From Chitinophagaceae bacterium (lineage in GTDB: Bacteria; Bacteroidota; Bacteroidia; Chitinophagales; Chitinophagaceae): a DNA stretch of 64,000 nt. Positions 28,470 to 38,550 of this stretch are shown one piece after another (position 1 is the first letter of the stretch; each line of letters starts with the position of its first letter). The stretch covers positions 372,001 through 436,000 of the forward strand of contig JADKIE010000002.1 in the NCBI GenBank assembly GCA_016721385.1, read 5' to 3'. The notes below the pieces were generated by a model, which worked only from the letters and a program-made list of their open reading frames with translations, did not search any database and was not told the origin of the DNA. Both the position numbers and the translations under genes were made by a program.

Positions 28470-31048
28470 CTATTTCGGTTTATACTCCAACACCAACACC
28501 GCATTTTCGGTAAGGCTTGCACTGGAATACAGTTCGTACCGCTTGTCGCCTGCTTTTACTACAATAAGTGCAGTATTTGGGGGTATACTTCCCAAATTAT
28601 GTGCAAAAAGTACAATTTCATGCTGAACTGCTTTATCATCTAACAGTAAGCTAACTGTAATAGGTTTTTCAGATAGCTTACGGCTACTTACAAGTAATTT
28701 ATTATTGTAATATACACTGATGCTATCTCCATCAATTGTGCCATTGTCAAAAATATCCAGCGTAATATTTTTAACTGCTACGGGTATTCGACTAAATACA
28801 GTATTCTTTCTAACAGATGTGTTTGTTATATTAATAACGCTATCTTTTTTTACAGATGGTGTAACAGGAGTACCATCTGTTTTTATTTTGTATTCTTTTT
28901 GGCGGCTCTGCACCCATAAGGTTTTTGGCAAAATAATCCCAGCGACGGCGGGTCATATAATTACTTTCGGCACCATAACCATGGCGGGCATTAGGAAAAA
29001 CCACCAAATCAAAATCTTTATTTGCCTTTTGCAAAGCTTCTACCACCAGGTAAGTATTGTAAGGCGGTACATTATCGTCCATACCGCCGTGGGCCAGCAA
29101 AAGTTTGCCTTTAAGATTTCCGGCATTTATTTGATTGGCCTGCTTTGCGTAATTGGTTGTTCCATCAGCATCTTTTCTCCATAAGTCCGATATATCTTTC
29201 GCCCCAATCATCCTCATAATTTCTATTATCATGATTACCCGATTCGGATATACCTACTTTATAAAAATCGGGAATGTAAACATGGCATCGGCTGTGGCAA
29301 AGCCGCCACCAGAATGGCCCCAAATACCTACTTTGTCTAAATCCATATATGGCCTTGTGGCTGCAAGTTGTTTTATGCCCGCCACTTGGTCGTCCAAAGT
29401 ATTGCTACCTATATTACCATAACATGCATCATGAAAGATTTTGAGCGATCAGGATTACATGCCCCATCAATTATTACAACAATAAAACCCAAATCGGCAA
29501 GTGCCTGATGATCGACACGGGATGAAGCAAAATTACGGCTGCCCACGCCACCGCCTTGTGGCCCGGGATAAACATAGTTTACGATTGGATATTTTTTTGT
29601 TTTATCAAAATTTTTAGGTGTAAACATTAAGCCATACAAATCCCATTTACCATCGTTAGATTTTACCGTGATGGGCTCCGGCGCTTTCCAACCTGTTGCC
29701 AATAATTTGCTGATATCGGTTTTCTCTAACTCAGTAATTAATTTACCCTGCATATTTCGTAAAACAGAAGTTGGAGGCACATTTGGTTTTGAAAAATTGT
29801 CGGTAAAATATTTTCCATCAGGCGATAAGGAAACATTATGATTACCATCTTCCGGCGTAAGCAAAGTAAGTTTGCTGCCGTCAAAATTAACACGGTAAAA
29901 ATGGCTGAAATATGGATCCCTACCGGGCTCACGGCCATTTGCATTAAAATACAATACCCGATTTGTTTCATCTACCTTTAATAATTGTGTAACAACAAAT
30001 GCGCCTTTGGTAATTTGATTTTTTAGCTTTCCGGTAATTGCATTGTATAAATACAAATGTCCCCAATCATCTCGTTCGCTGTACCAAATTATTTCGTTGG
30101 TTTGATGCAGAAAATGATTGTTGATAGATCCTTGACCACTTTCGTATTGCGTAGCAACTTTTTCTTCAAAAATTTCTTTTACATCTCCGGTTGTTGCATC
30201 GGCTATGCGTATTTTTTCAGTTTTATGATCTCGGCTTGTAGAAACAAAAAGCAGTTTGCTTGCATCTTCATTCCATTCATTATCATCATAAGGACTACCG
30301 GATGCAATATCATCACTAAGGGTTCCCCTTCTATCATCCGAAGGTATTTTTAACCTTACAACTTTGGGCACATCTACTTCAATAATTACTCTTTCTATTT
30401 GTATTATTTTTTTATCTTCCGGTAATGGGTATTTCCATTCTTCCAGCCTTGGTGCTCCAACATTAGTTGAAACCAAATACATATTACTTACATGCCTTTG
30501 ATCTTGCTGAAAGGTTGCAATTTTTTTAGAGTCGGGGCTCCAAAGCATAATTGGACGGTCGCTATGTGTCCAGCCTGCATTGTCGGTTGCGTAACCAATT
30601 TTTTACACCATCGGTGGTAAGCTGAGTTTCTTTTTTGTTTCTATATCTCTTACCCACAGGTTCCAGTCCTTAATAAATGCAGCCTTCTTCCCATCGGGAG
30701 ACACGGATTCATTTGGCCCACCTTACGCCGTCCAATATTTCCACTTGTTGTAGCAGTTTGATCGTCGGGTAAAATATTTTTTATCCGGGTCGGTTTTTCT
30801 GCTGCCATCAGCAGGATTTATTAAAACATATGCTTTGCCGCCTTCAATATTTACAACATACCAAAACCTGCCATCGGGTAGCCAGTTTGGGTTTACATTA
30901 TTGCGATATACCAATTTAGTGGTAGTAAAGCCCAAGGCTTTGGTAGCCTGATCGTAATCGGCGAGTGTTAATACTTTTTATCGGATTGAGCCGATGCTGT
31001 GAAACCGGCAATAATCAGCAGAGCCAGTACAGTAATTTGTTTATTCAT
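28470..31048 (-). CDS. S9 family (DPP-IV-like) peptidase with extra C-terminal domain (many frameshifts)
   Basis: Signal peptide from ATG 31048 (ITVLALLIIAGFTASAQ). One base added to the T5 at 30975-30979 joins it to VLTLADYDQATKALG. The DPPIV N-terminal propeller follows (LPDGRFWYVVNIEGGKAY, RPIMLWSPDSKKIATF in part) over several frames. The catalytic domain has NYVYPGPQGGGVG, the nucleophile GHSGGGFA, the acid in HGGMDDNVPP and the base in FPNARHGYG. After NLMGAEPPK there is a further domain of about 130 residues (KNITLDIFDNGTIDGD, SISVYYNNKLLVSSRK, ALIVVKAGDKRYELYS) normally seen in other Bacteroidota envelope proteins. About 860 residues, with at least five breaks. Periplasmic oligopeptide cleavage is expected. 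Confidence 0.82.
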
Positions 31049-31212
31049 ATTGTAATTTGTTTCAGGCGTTAATTTAGGAAAAGTTACGGATTTAGAATCT
31101 GCTAATTGTTGAGTGGTAAAATACAATTGTTTAAAGATGTGCTTATACTATCAAATAAAAATGCCCTAAAGTTATTTGGGCAAAATTATTATGATTCATT
31201 CCTTACTTTTAC

Positions 31213-32349
31213 TTATTTCAACACTTCTCTGCTAATTACTAATTTTTGTATTTCGCTTGTACCCTCACCAATGGTGCAAAGTTTACTATCTCTATAAAAT
31301 TTTTCTACCGGAAAATCTTTGGTGTAGCCGTAACCGCCAAATATTTGTACCGCATCTGTACTTATTTCTACAGCTATTTCGCTGGCATAATATTTTGCCA
31401 TGGCTGCTTCTTTTGTCATAGGCAAACCTTTTATTTTTAAATGACAGGCCTGGTTAATCAATAACTCAGCACATTCAATTTTTGTAGCCATATCTGCCAA
31501 CTTAAAGCTAATACCCTGAAAGTTTGCAATTGGTTGATCAAACTGATAGCGTTCTTTTGCATATTGCTTACTTGCTTCGTATGCACCTTTTGCAATACCG
31601 AGCCCTAAAGCGGCAATGGAAATTCTTCCACCATCCAACACTTTCATACTTTGTTTAAATCCGGTACCAATTTCGCCCATTCTATTTGCATCGGGGATTC
31701 TGCAATTATCAAAAATCATTTCGGCTGTTTCACTGGCTCTCATGCCTAATTTATTTTCCTTTTTACCGCCACTAAAACCAGGTGTACCACGTTCAACTAT
31801 AAACGCAGTTGCATTATCTTTTGTACGAGGCTCTCCTGTACGGCAAACTACTACTGCGATATCGCCGGTTTTGCCATGTAATCCAGTTTTTGTACCGTTA
31901 ATAATCCAGTCGTTTCCATCTTTACTGCAGTAGTTTTCATATTACCTGCATCGCTTCCTCGCATTAGCTTCGGTTAAACCCCAAGCGCCAATATGTTCTG
32001 CTGTAGCCAGTTTAGGTAAATATTTTTTCTTTTGCTCTTCATTCCCAAATGTTAAAATATGGCCGGTACATAAGGAATTATGTGCCGCTAATGATAATCC
32101 AATGGAACCACAAACTTTAGCTATTTCCTGTATTATTACACTGTATTCAAAATAACTTAATCCACTTCCTCCATATTGCTCCGGCACAAGCACTCCCATT
32201 AAACCAAGCTTTCCCATTTCTTTAAAAATATGCAGCGGAAATTCCTGACTTTCGTCCCACTCCATTAAATGTGGCTTTATGTATTGTAAGGCAAAATCTT
32301 TAGCTGTTTGAGCTACCTGAGTAGTCAATTCGTTTTGTTGAAAATTCAT
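31213..32349 (-). CDS. acyl-CoA dehydrogenase (frameshifted)
   Basis: FAD enzyme of fatty-acid or branched-chain acyl-CoA oxidation. ATG 32349 (MNFQQNELTTQVAQ). N-terminal helical domain through FGNEEQKKKYLPKLATAEHIG and AWGLTEANA; after a break near 31945, frame-shifted GSDAGNMKTTA and WIINGTKTG. After a second break comes VVVCRTGEPRTKDNATAF, then the long C-terminal piece with GMRASETAEMIFDNCRIP, GGYGYTKDFPVEKFYRD and the catalytic Glu in GEGTSEIQ. About 380 residues, family-normal. A TTG at 32358 is an alternative start. Short-chain type by motif. Confidence 0.9.
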
Positions 32350-32464
32350 AAAAGGCAATCGTTAATACATGGCAAAGGTATTTGTTTTAGGCCACAGATG
32401 AAATGGAATTTTGGATTCATTATCCCACAGATTACGCTGATGGCGCTGATTTTAAAACCATATT

Positions 32465-33415
32465 TTATTGTGTTGTTAGATAAGGTGATATTTTAGCAAA
32501 TATGGTTTCGTCTATAATCATTATCTTTTTTACATCTGCAACATTACTAAAATTACCATGCTGGTTGCGGTATTGTATAATGGCATTTGCAATGTTGTAA
32601 CGTATATAGGGGTGAGTTTTCATTTCATCAACTGTGGCTGTATTGATGTTATATTTTTTTATGGCAGAACTGTTTACAGATAGTCGGGGTTTTATTTTTT
32701 GAAAAGTACTATCCGGCAAGCCAAAAGTTTCGGCAACTTGTTCTATTTTATAAAAGCCACCCAATTTATCTCTAAAAGCAGTAATACGCTGTGCCAGCTT
32801 GCTGCCAATACCCGGCAAGGCAATAAAAGCAGTTGTATCAGCACTATTAATGTCTATAACAGATGGGGTGTATTTTAATTTATCGTAGGTTTTTTCAGGA
32901 TAATTATTTTGCGTTGGAAAATTATTATTTTGCTGATGTTGTATTTGTACATACGGCATTAATCTATCTACTTCGTTAGGAAAAAAGCCCCAAATTTTTT
33001 CCTAAATCTCCGGCTTATAAAACTTGCCGCCTTTGTTTAAATAATTTTGAATGGTTGCAATTGTTTTATCTCTTACACCAAGTCGTTTCCAATCGCTTGC
33101 TGTTATAGTGTTTGGGTCAAAATAAAACAACTCCCCTTTTATTACATAATTTTTATAATCGGGTTTGCTGTAATTTGGATAATCGCTGTTATCATCGTAT
33201 TTGTTTTGATAAAACTTATTTGCAGTATCCTGTTGCTTAATTACCAGTGCTGCAATTTCGTTTTCAAATTGCTTTGTATCCTGTAGTTGTGTTTTAATAA
33301 AATAAGGGAATACATTTGGTAAAAAAGCAATTAGCAATATTAATATGCAAATTGTAATAATGCCTCTACGTTCTTTTTTGGTAAAGTTGAAATAATCTTG
33401 AATAAATTTTTTCAC
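32465..33415 (-). CDS. helix-hairpin-helix (ComEA-like) membrane protein (frameshifted)
   Basis: One N-terminal membrane helix (GIITICILILLIAFLPNVFPYFI), a variable linker, then repeated HhH units: FDPNTITASDWKRLGVRDKT, INSADTTAFIALPGIGSKLA with FRDKLGGFYKIEQV, and INTATVDEMKTHPYIRYNIA. One slip at about 32995-33005 (FYKPEI then stop versus KPEDLGKIWGFF) joins the two frames. About 317 residues. ComEA-like proteins bind DNA, but this Bacteroidota form has no proven role in uptake. The third HhH is the least conserved. Confidence 0.82.
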
Positions 33416-33456
33416 TTAAGTACAGTAATGTTAGGGTGATTAATAGTGCTAAAATA

Positions 33457-34227
33457 CTAAATTTTAATTTCCAACCCATCCCAAGCCAAATTAATTCCAT
33501 TAGGCAACTCATTACTAATATCATTGTGCAAGCCCATTTGGTGGCTTAAATGCGTAAAATAGGTTTGAGGTATTTTTAATAGCTGTGCAATAGCTACAGC
33601 TTCGCCTAATGAGAAATGAGAAATATGCTTTTCTTTACGCAGTGCATTAAGCACTAAAATTTTTGAGCCTTCAATTTTTTGTAACTCTTCTTCTTCAATA
33701 TTATTGGCATCGGTTATATAAGTAAAATCACCTATTCTAAAACCAAGCACAGGCATTTTTATATGCCAAACCAAAATAGGTTGTATAGGAATATCGCCAA
33801 TAAAAAAAGGTTCCTCGTTAATTGTAATAATATTTAACTCGGGCACTCCCGGGTACTTTTTATCTGAAAAAGCATAAGCAAATTCTCTTTTAATAGCCTC
33901 CTCGGTTAAAGAGTTGGCATATAAATCCATTGCTTTTTGTTGAAAGAAATTAAAGGCTCTTATATCATCTAACCCGGCAATATGATCTTTATGCGGATGT
34001 GTAAATAAACAGCATCTAACTTACTTTTGTCCTAAGCATTTGATACCTGAAATCGGGTGTGGTATCAATTACAAGGTTGTTGTAGCACTCTCTACCAAAA
34101 TACTGGTACGTAAGCGGTTATCTTTTTTGTTGACAGATGTACAAACACTGCATTTACACCCAATCATAGGCACACCGCTGCTGGTGCCTGTACCAAGGAA
34201 TGTTATTTTTAATTTGGGAAATTGCAT
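33457..34227 (-). CDS. PhnP-like metallo-beta-lactamase-fold hydrolase (frameshifted)
   Basis: ATG 34227 gives MQFPKLKITFLGTGTSSGVP followed by MIGCKCSVCTS, the structural-zinc Cys motif of PhnP-type cyclic phosphodiesterases. The frame stops after ESATTTL (near 34075). The shifted frame has NLVIDTTPDFRYQMLR, and, after one more break near 34015, the catalytic HxHxDH (FTHPHKDHIAGLDDIR). The third piece holds GFRIGDFTYITDANNI and HISHFSLGEA. About 256 residues. Probably cleaves cyclic phosphodiester or phosphonate-related substrates. The exact substrate is unknown. Confidence 0.85.
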
Positions 34228-34293
34228 TATGAAATGCAAATTAAGAAATTAAAGAATGAAGAAATTAAAATCGTTCTTTAATATTTTCGATAA

Positions 34294-34563
34294 TTACTTT
34301 GCGGCTTCGGCTGCCATTACCTCATCATACATCTTTTGGCTTTCGTGGGTTAAAGCGTCTACGTTTATTTCTAACTGAGGCATTAAATCTATAAGCGTAT
34401 TTATTCTTCCTTCGGTTTGAAAAAATTTATTAAGCACAATTACTTTTTTTGCCTGCAATATGCAATATCCGCTCTGAAAATTTCCTCTTTCATAACGAAT
34501 TACATAACCTTCTTCTTCGGCTATTTTTTCTATTTTATCTAATATGGTTTGTGTGTACTTCAT
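34294..34563 (-). CDS. conserved small Bacteroidota protein, unknown function
   Basis: 89 residues starting MKYTQTILDKIEKIAEEEGY with core GNFQSGYCILQAKKVIVLNK and FFQTEGRINTLIDLMPQLE. Mixed alpha/beta, no signal peptide, no membrane segment, no catalytic motif visible. This looks like a widespread Bacteroidota hypothetical family. It sits between porX and the PhnP-like gene on the same strand. Intact. Confidence 0.7.
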   Translation of the reverse strand: MKYTQTILDKIEKIAEEEGYVIRYERGNFQSGYCILQAKKVIVLNKFFQTEGRINTLIDLMPQLEINVDALTHESQKMYDEVMAAEAAK

Positions 34564-34681
34564 TTAATCAGTCGCCAATGTTGCTTCTGAATTTTAATAA
34601 CATGTAATTAAATGCAACTTCAATTAAATCAATAGCAAAACAAAAAAACGTTTTCAACAAGCGTTAATAAGTTATTTTTGA

Positions 34682-36237
34682 TTACTTACTGCTCATTCTA
34701 ATCACAGGCACAATCATCTCTTCCAAACTTACACCACCATGCTGAAAGGTATTACGATAATAATTTACATAATGGTTATAATTATTGGGATAACATAAAA
34801 ACAAATCGCCTTTAGCAAAAATAAAACTGCTGTTTACGTTAGGCACAGGCAAACCGGCTTCTCTGGGATCTCTAAAAGCTAACACTTCTTTAGCCTCGTA
34901 ATTTAAGTTACGGCCATGTTTATAACGCAGGTTGGCGGTTGTTTGTTTATCGCCAATTACTTTTGCCGGGTTTTTTACACGTACACTTCCGTGATCGGTA
35001 CCTACAATTAAATTTATTTTTTTGTCAGCTAATTTTTTTAATGCCTGATGCAGAGGAGAATGCTCAAACCAACTTTTGGTAATGCTTCTGTAACTCACTT
35101 CATCGCCTGCCAATTCTTTAAGCACTTCCATTTCGGTACGGGCATGGCTAAGCATATCTACAAAATTATATACAATAACATTAATGTCGTTTTGCATCAT
35201 GTTGTGCATATTATCTACCATTTGTTGCCCATCGCTATTGTTCGTAATTTTTGTGTACGAGTACTTTCAATCACTTTTGCCCAGGCGTTTTAGTTGTGCT
35301 TTAAAAAATTCTTCTTCGTATAAATTTTTGCCTCCTTCTTCGTCATCGTTTTTCCATTGCACCGGAAACTGTTTTTCAATATCTACAGGCAACATTCCGG
35401 CAAAAATGGCATTACGGGCATATTGTGTTGCAGTGGGCAAAATGGCATAAAATGTTTCTTCTTCGTGTATTCTAAAACTCTCGGCAAAAATGGGCTGTAT
35501 GGTTTTCCATTGATCAAATCTCAAATTATCGATCAACACAAAAAACAACGGCGTGCCTTTTTCCAGATGTGGAAAAACCTTATACTTTAATAATGTATGG
35601 CTCATTATGGGCGAATCAACACTTTTTGCATTAACCCAACTTGCATAATTTTTACTAATGAATTTAAAAAACTCGGTATTTGCCTCAGCCTTTTGTGTTG
35701 CAAAAACTTCCTGCATTTCCGGACTATCACTTTTCTTCATCTCCAACTCCCAATACACCAATTTTTTATAAATATCCATCCACTCGTTGTAATTAGGGTT
35801 GTTATTAAGCGCCATAAACAAACTTCTAAATTCTTGCTGATAAGCAGATGTGGTTTTTTCTGCAACCAACCGTTTATTATCAATCAGTTTTTTTAAGCTA
35901 AGCCAAACCTGGTTTGGGTTTACAGGCTTAATTAAATAATCGCTAATTTGACTACCAATAGCTTCGTCCATTATATTTTCGGCCTCGTTTTTTGTAATTA
36001 ATACAACGGGTAACGCACTTTTAATTTCTTTTATTTGTTGCAGAGTTTGTAAGCCTGTAATGCCGGGCATAGTTTCGTCAAGTAAAACAACATCAACCGC
36101 ATTTTCTTTAACATACTCCACCGCATCAAAACCGTTGGTTTTTGTACTAACCTCGTAGCCTTTGTTTTCTAAAACATTATTTGAGATGTTAGGCTATCTA
36201 TTTCATCATCTACCCAAAGTATCTTTGCTGTACTCAT
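34682..36237 (-). CDS. porX: PorX, two-component regulator with PglZ phosphatase domain (frameshifted)
   Basis: Regulator of type IX secretion genes. ATG 36237 opens STAKILWVDDEIDSL; a break near 36180 leads to LENKGYEVSTKTNGFDAVEY and the phosphoacceptor in VVLLDETMPGITGLQ. A helical linker follows. The C-terminal alkaline-phosphatase-like PglZ domain has its metal/catalytic residues in FVLIDNLRFDQW, PTATQYARNAIFAG, DMLSHARTE and VGTDHGSVR. A second break lies near 35225-35270 (LKRLGKSD to SDGQQMVDNMHN). About 518 residues, family-normal. Its presence with gldD, gldE and two tagged cargo proteins supports an active type IX pathway. Confidence 0.92.
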
Positions 36238-36372
36238 AATTTATGGTTCATTGTTGTTTATTCATGGCTAAAAGTTATACTTAATTGTTCGAAACAATAA
36301 ATTATCAACTATAAACCATCAACTTGCTTCACACAAATTTAATTTTTTATACCTTACCTTATCAGCTTTATT

Positions 36373-36380
36373 TAGCTTTG
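36373..36380 (+). promoter_or_regulatory. candidate -7 box TAGCTTTG upstream of the HD gene
   Basis: Matches TAnnTTTG, 65 nt before the HD-protein start, within the divergent porX/HD spacer. No convincing -33 element. Confidence 0.35.
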
Positions 36381-36445
36381 TATATCTTTTAACAAATAAC
36401 AACAACAGTTTTATAGCACCCGAAAATTGTAAACAAAAAACAAAT

Positions 36446-37627
36446 ATGCCTTTTAGAAAAATAATTAACGATCCTGTTTATGGCTTTATTACTGTAGATA
36501 ATGAGCTTATACACCAAATTATTTCTCATCCGTATTACCAACGCTTACGCCGTATTAATCAAATGGCCATGGCTAATTTGGTTTATCCGGGAGCTGTACA
36601 TACAAGGTTGCATCACTCACTTGGAGCTTATCACTTAATGAGCAATGCTATTACCGAGTTAAAAAGTAAAGGAGTGAATATTACTTTTGAGGAAGAGCAA
36701 GCTGCAAAAATTGCCATTCTTTTACATGATGTTGGCCATGGCCCATTTAGCCATGCTTTAGAACATACGCTTATTGAAGGTATGCACCATGAGGAAATAT
36801 CATTACTGATTATTAAAGAGCTTAACACCCAATTTAACGGACAACTGCAATTGGCGTTGGATATTTTTACCAACAGTTATCACAAAAAATTCTTGCATCA
36901 ATTAATAAGCAGCCAGTTAGACGTGGACAGAATGGATTATTTAACCCGTGATAGCTTTTTTACCGGCGTAATTGAAGGCAGTATTGGTTACGACAGAATT
37001 TTAAAAATGATGGTGGTGCATAACGGTGAGTTGATGGTTGAGGAAAAAGGTATTTACTCCATCGAAAAATTTTTAGTAAGCCGCAGGCTAATGTACTGGC
37101 AGGTTTATTTACACAAAACGGTTTTATGTGCCGAGCAAATGCTTAAGCAAATAATTAAAAGAGCAAAGTTTATAAAAGCTTTTTCTGCATCTGCCTTAAA
37201 TAAATTTATAAACGAACCTATTAACACGGTAACATTGGACGAATTTTGCAAGTTAGATGATTACGATGTGTTAGCTGCAGTTAAAGAATGGTGCAGCCAT
37301 TCCGACAAAATATTGTCTTACTTATGCAATGGCATGATAAACAGGCAATTATTAAAAGGAAAATACGAATCTGCAGCTGTAAGTAATGATTTTATTGAAC
37401 AGCAAATAAAAAATGCAGCACAAAATTTTAATATAAGCTTAGACGATGCCAAATGGCTTGTATTTACCGGCGAAAGCAATAGCAGTACATACAATTTTAA
37501 TAACGAACATATTTATATATTATTTAAAAACGGCGATGTAAAAGATATTGCAGATGTTGACAATGCCTTGATAAACGAAAATTTAACCGGTAAGGTTACA
37601 AAATATTATATTTGTTATCCAAGATAA
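36446..37627 (+). CDS. HD-domain phosphohydrolase (dNTPase-like)
   Basis: 393 residues with the HD-superfamily metal motif H...HD...D: HTRLHHSLGAYHLMSNAI, KIAILLHDVGHGPFSHALEH, and SSQLDVDRMDYLTRDSFFTG. The last motif is typical of the SAMHD1/dGTPase-like branch. A putative deoxynucleotide triphosphohydrolase. No membrane segment. Intact, starting ATG MPFRKIINDPVYGF, a conserved family N-terminus. Upstream of lpxD with about 90 nt between them; a functional link is not evident. Confidence 0.88.
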   Translation: MPFRKIINDPVYGFITVDNELIHQIISHPYYQRLRRINQMAMANLVYPGAVHTRLHHSLGAYHLMSNAITELKSKGVNITFEEEQAAKIAILLHDVGHGPFSHALEHTLIEGMHHEEISLLIIKELNTQFNGQLQLALDIFTNSYHKKFLHQLISSQLDVDRMDYLTRDSFFTGVIEGSIGYDRILKMMVVHNGELMVEEKGIYSIEKFLVSRRLMYWQVYLHKTVLCAEQMLKQIIKRAKFIKAFSASALNKFINEPINTVTLDEFCKLDDYDVLAAVKEWCSHSDKILSYLCNGMINRQLLKGKYESAAVSNDFIEQQIKNAAQNFNISLDDAKWLVFTGESNSSTYNFNNEHIYILFKNGDVKDIADVDNALINENLTGKVTKYYICYPR

Positions 37628-37720
37628 TAGTTCATAGAAATTTTTTTGGTTGATAGCTATTGAGCCGTAACCAGTTTAATGCTATGCTATTAACTATTAA
37701 CCATGAACAATGACTAACGT

Positions 37721-38414
37721 ATGCAATTTACAGCAGCTCAAATAGCCATGTTAATTAATGGCAAAGTAGATGGTAATGCCGATACAGCAGTGGCATCTTT
37801 TGGTAAAATTGAAGAGGCTCAGCAAGGGCAATTAGCTTTTTTGGCAAATCCTAAGTATGAAGATTTTTTGTATACAACAAATGCATCTGTAATAATTGTA
37901 AACGAAACACAGGAATTAAAACAGCCCATATCTGCAACACTTATAAAAGTGCCCGATGCGTATAGTGCTTTTGCTACTCTTTTAGATAAATACCAGCAAA
38001 TACAACAACAACAATTAACAGGTATACAACAACCGACTTATATAGACGCTACCGCAAAAATTGGCGAAAACGTATTTATTGGCGCCTTTGCCTGCTTGGG
38101 TAAAAATGGGCAATAACGCCGTTATTGCGGCCCAATCGGGTATAAGTGGTAGCACCAAAATTGGCAATAATGTAATGATTGGTGGCCAAGCAGGCATTGT
38201 AGGTCATATAAATATAGGTGATGGTGCAAAAATTAATGCACAAAGCGGTGTAGGTAAATCGTTAAAACCCGGTCAATCGGTTACAGGCTCACCAGCATAC
38301 GATTACGGACAAGCTATACGTAGCCAAGCCACAGCCCGTAACCTACCCGAAATGGAAAAAAGAATTATTGAATTGGAAAAGTTGGTGAAAGAGTTAATGA
38401 ATAAAAAATCTTAA
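37721..38414 (+). pseudogene. lpxD: LpxD with an internal deletion and frameshift
   Basis: UDP-3-O-acyl-glucosamine N-acyltransferase of lipid A synthesis. N-terminal domain intact (MQFTAAQIAMLINGKVDGNA, FLANPKYEDF) into the first hexapeptide repeats (TAKIGENVFIGAFA). Near 38095-38110 the sequence jumps, with a frame change, to KMGNNAVIAAQSGISGSTKIG, which belongs near the end of the left-handed helix. The C-terminus (GSPAYDYGQAIR, MEKRIIELEKLVKEL) is normal. About 231 residues remain against roughly 340-345, so about 110 residues with the catalytic His of the H-N-x-x-I-G repeat are missing. Either a real deletion between hexapeptide repeats or an assembly collapse. Confidence 0.8.
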
Positions 38415-38519
38415 CCATTTTTCATACAACAAAATAAAAGCCCATTCAACCTCTAAATTTGAAAAAACCCTTCAAGTCAAGCTCCATCAACGAACTACCG
38501 CTGGTAAACAAAAATAAAA

Positions 38520-38527
38520 TATCTTTG
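38520..38527 (+). promoter_or_regulatory. candidate -7 box TATCTTTG upstream of lpxC/fabZ
   Basis: Perfect TAnnTTTG match 23 nt before the lpxC/fabZ ATG. It would let the fusion gene be transcribed independently of lpxD. Confidence 0.4.
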
Positions 38528-38550
38528 CCCATCTTTATAAAAACAAAAGA

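Noticed and set aside
32395..32450. CACAGATTACGCTGATGG-type spacer sequence.
   Set aside because: It looks like a common short intergenic repeat, and the partial resemblance to 57115-57170 is too weak to call a family.
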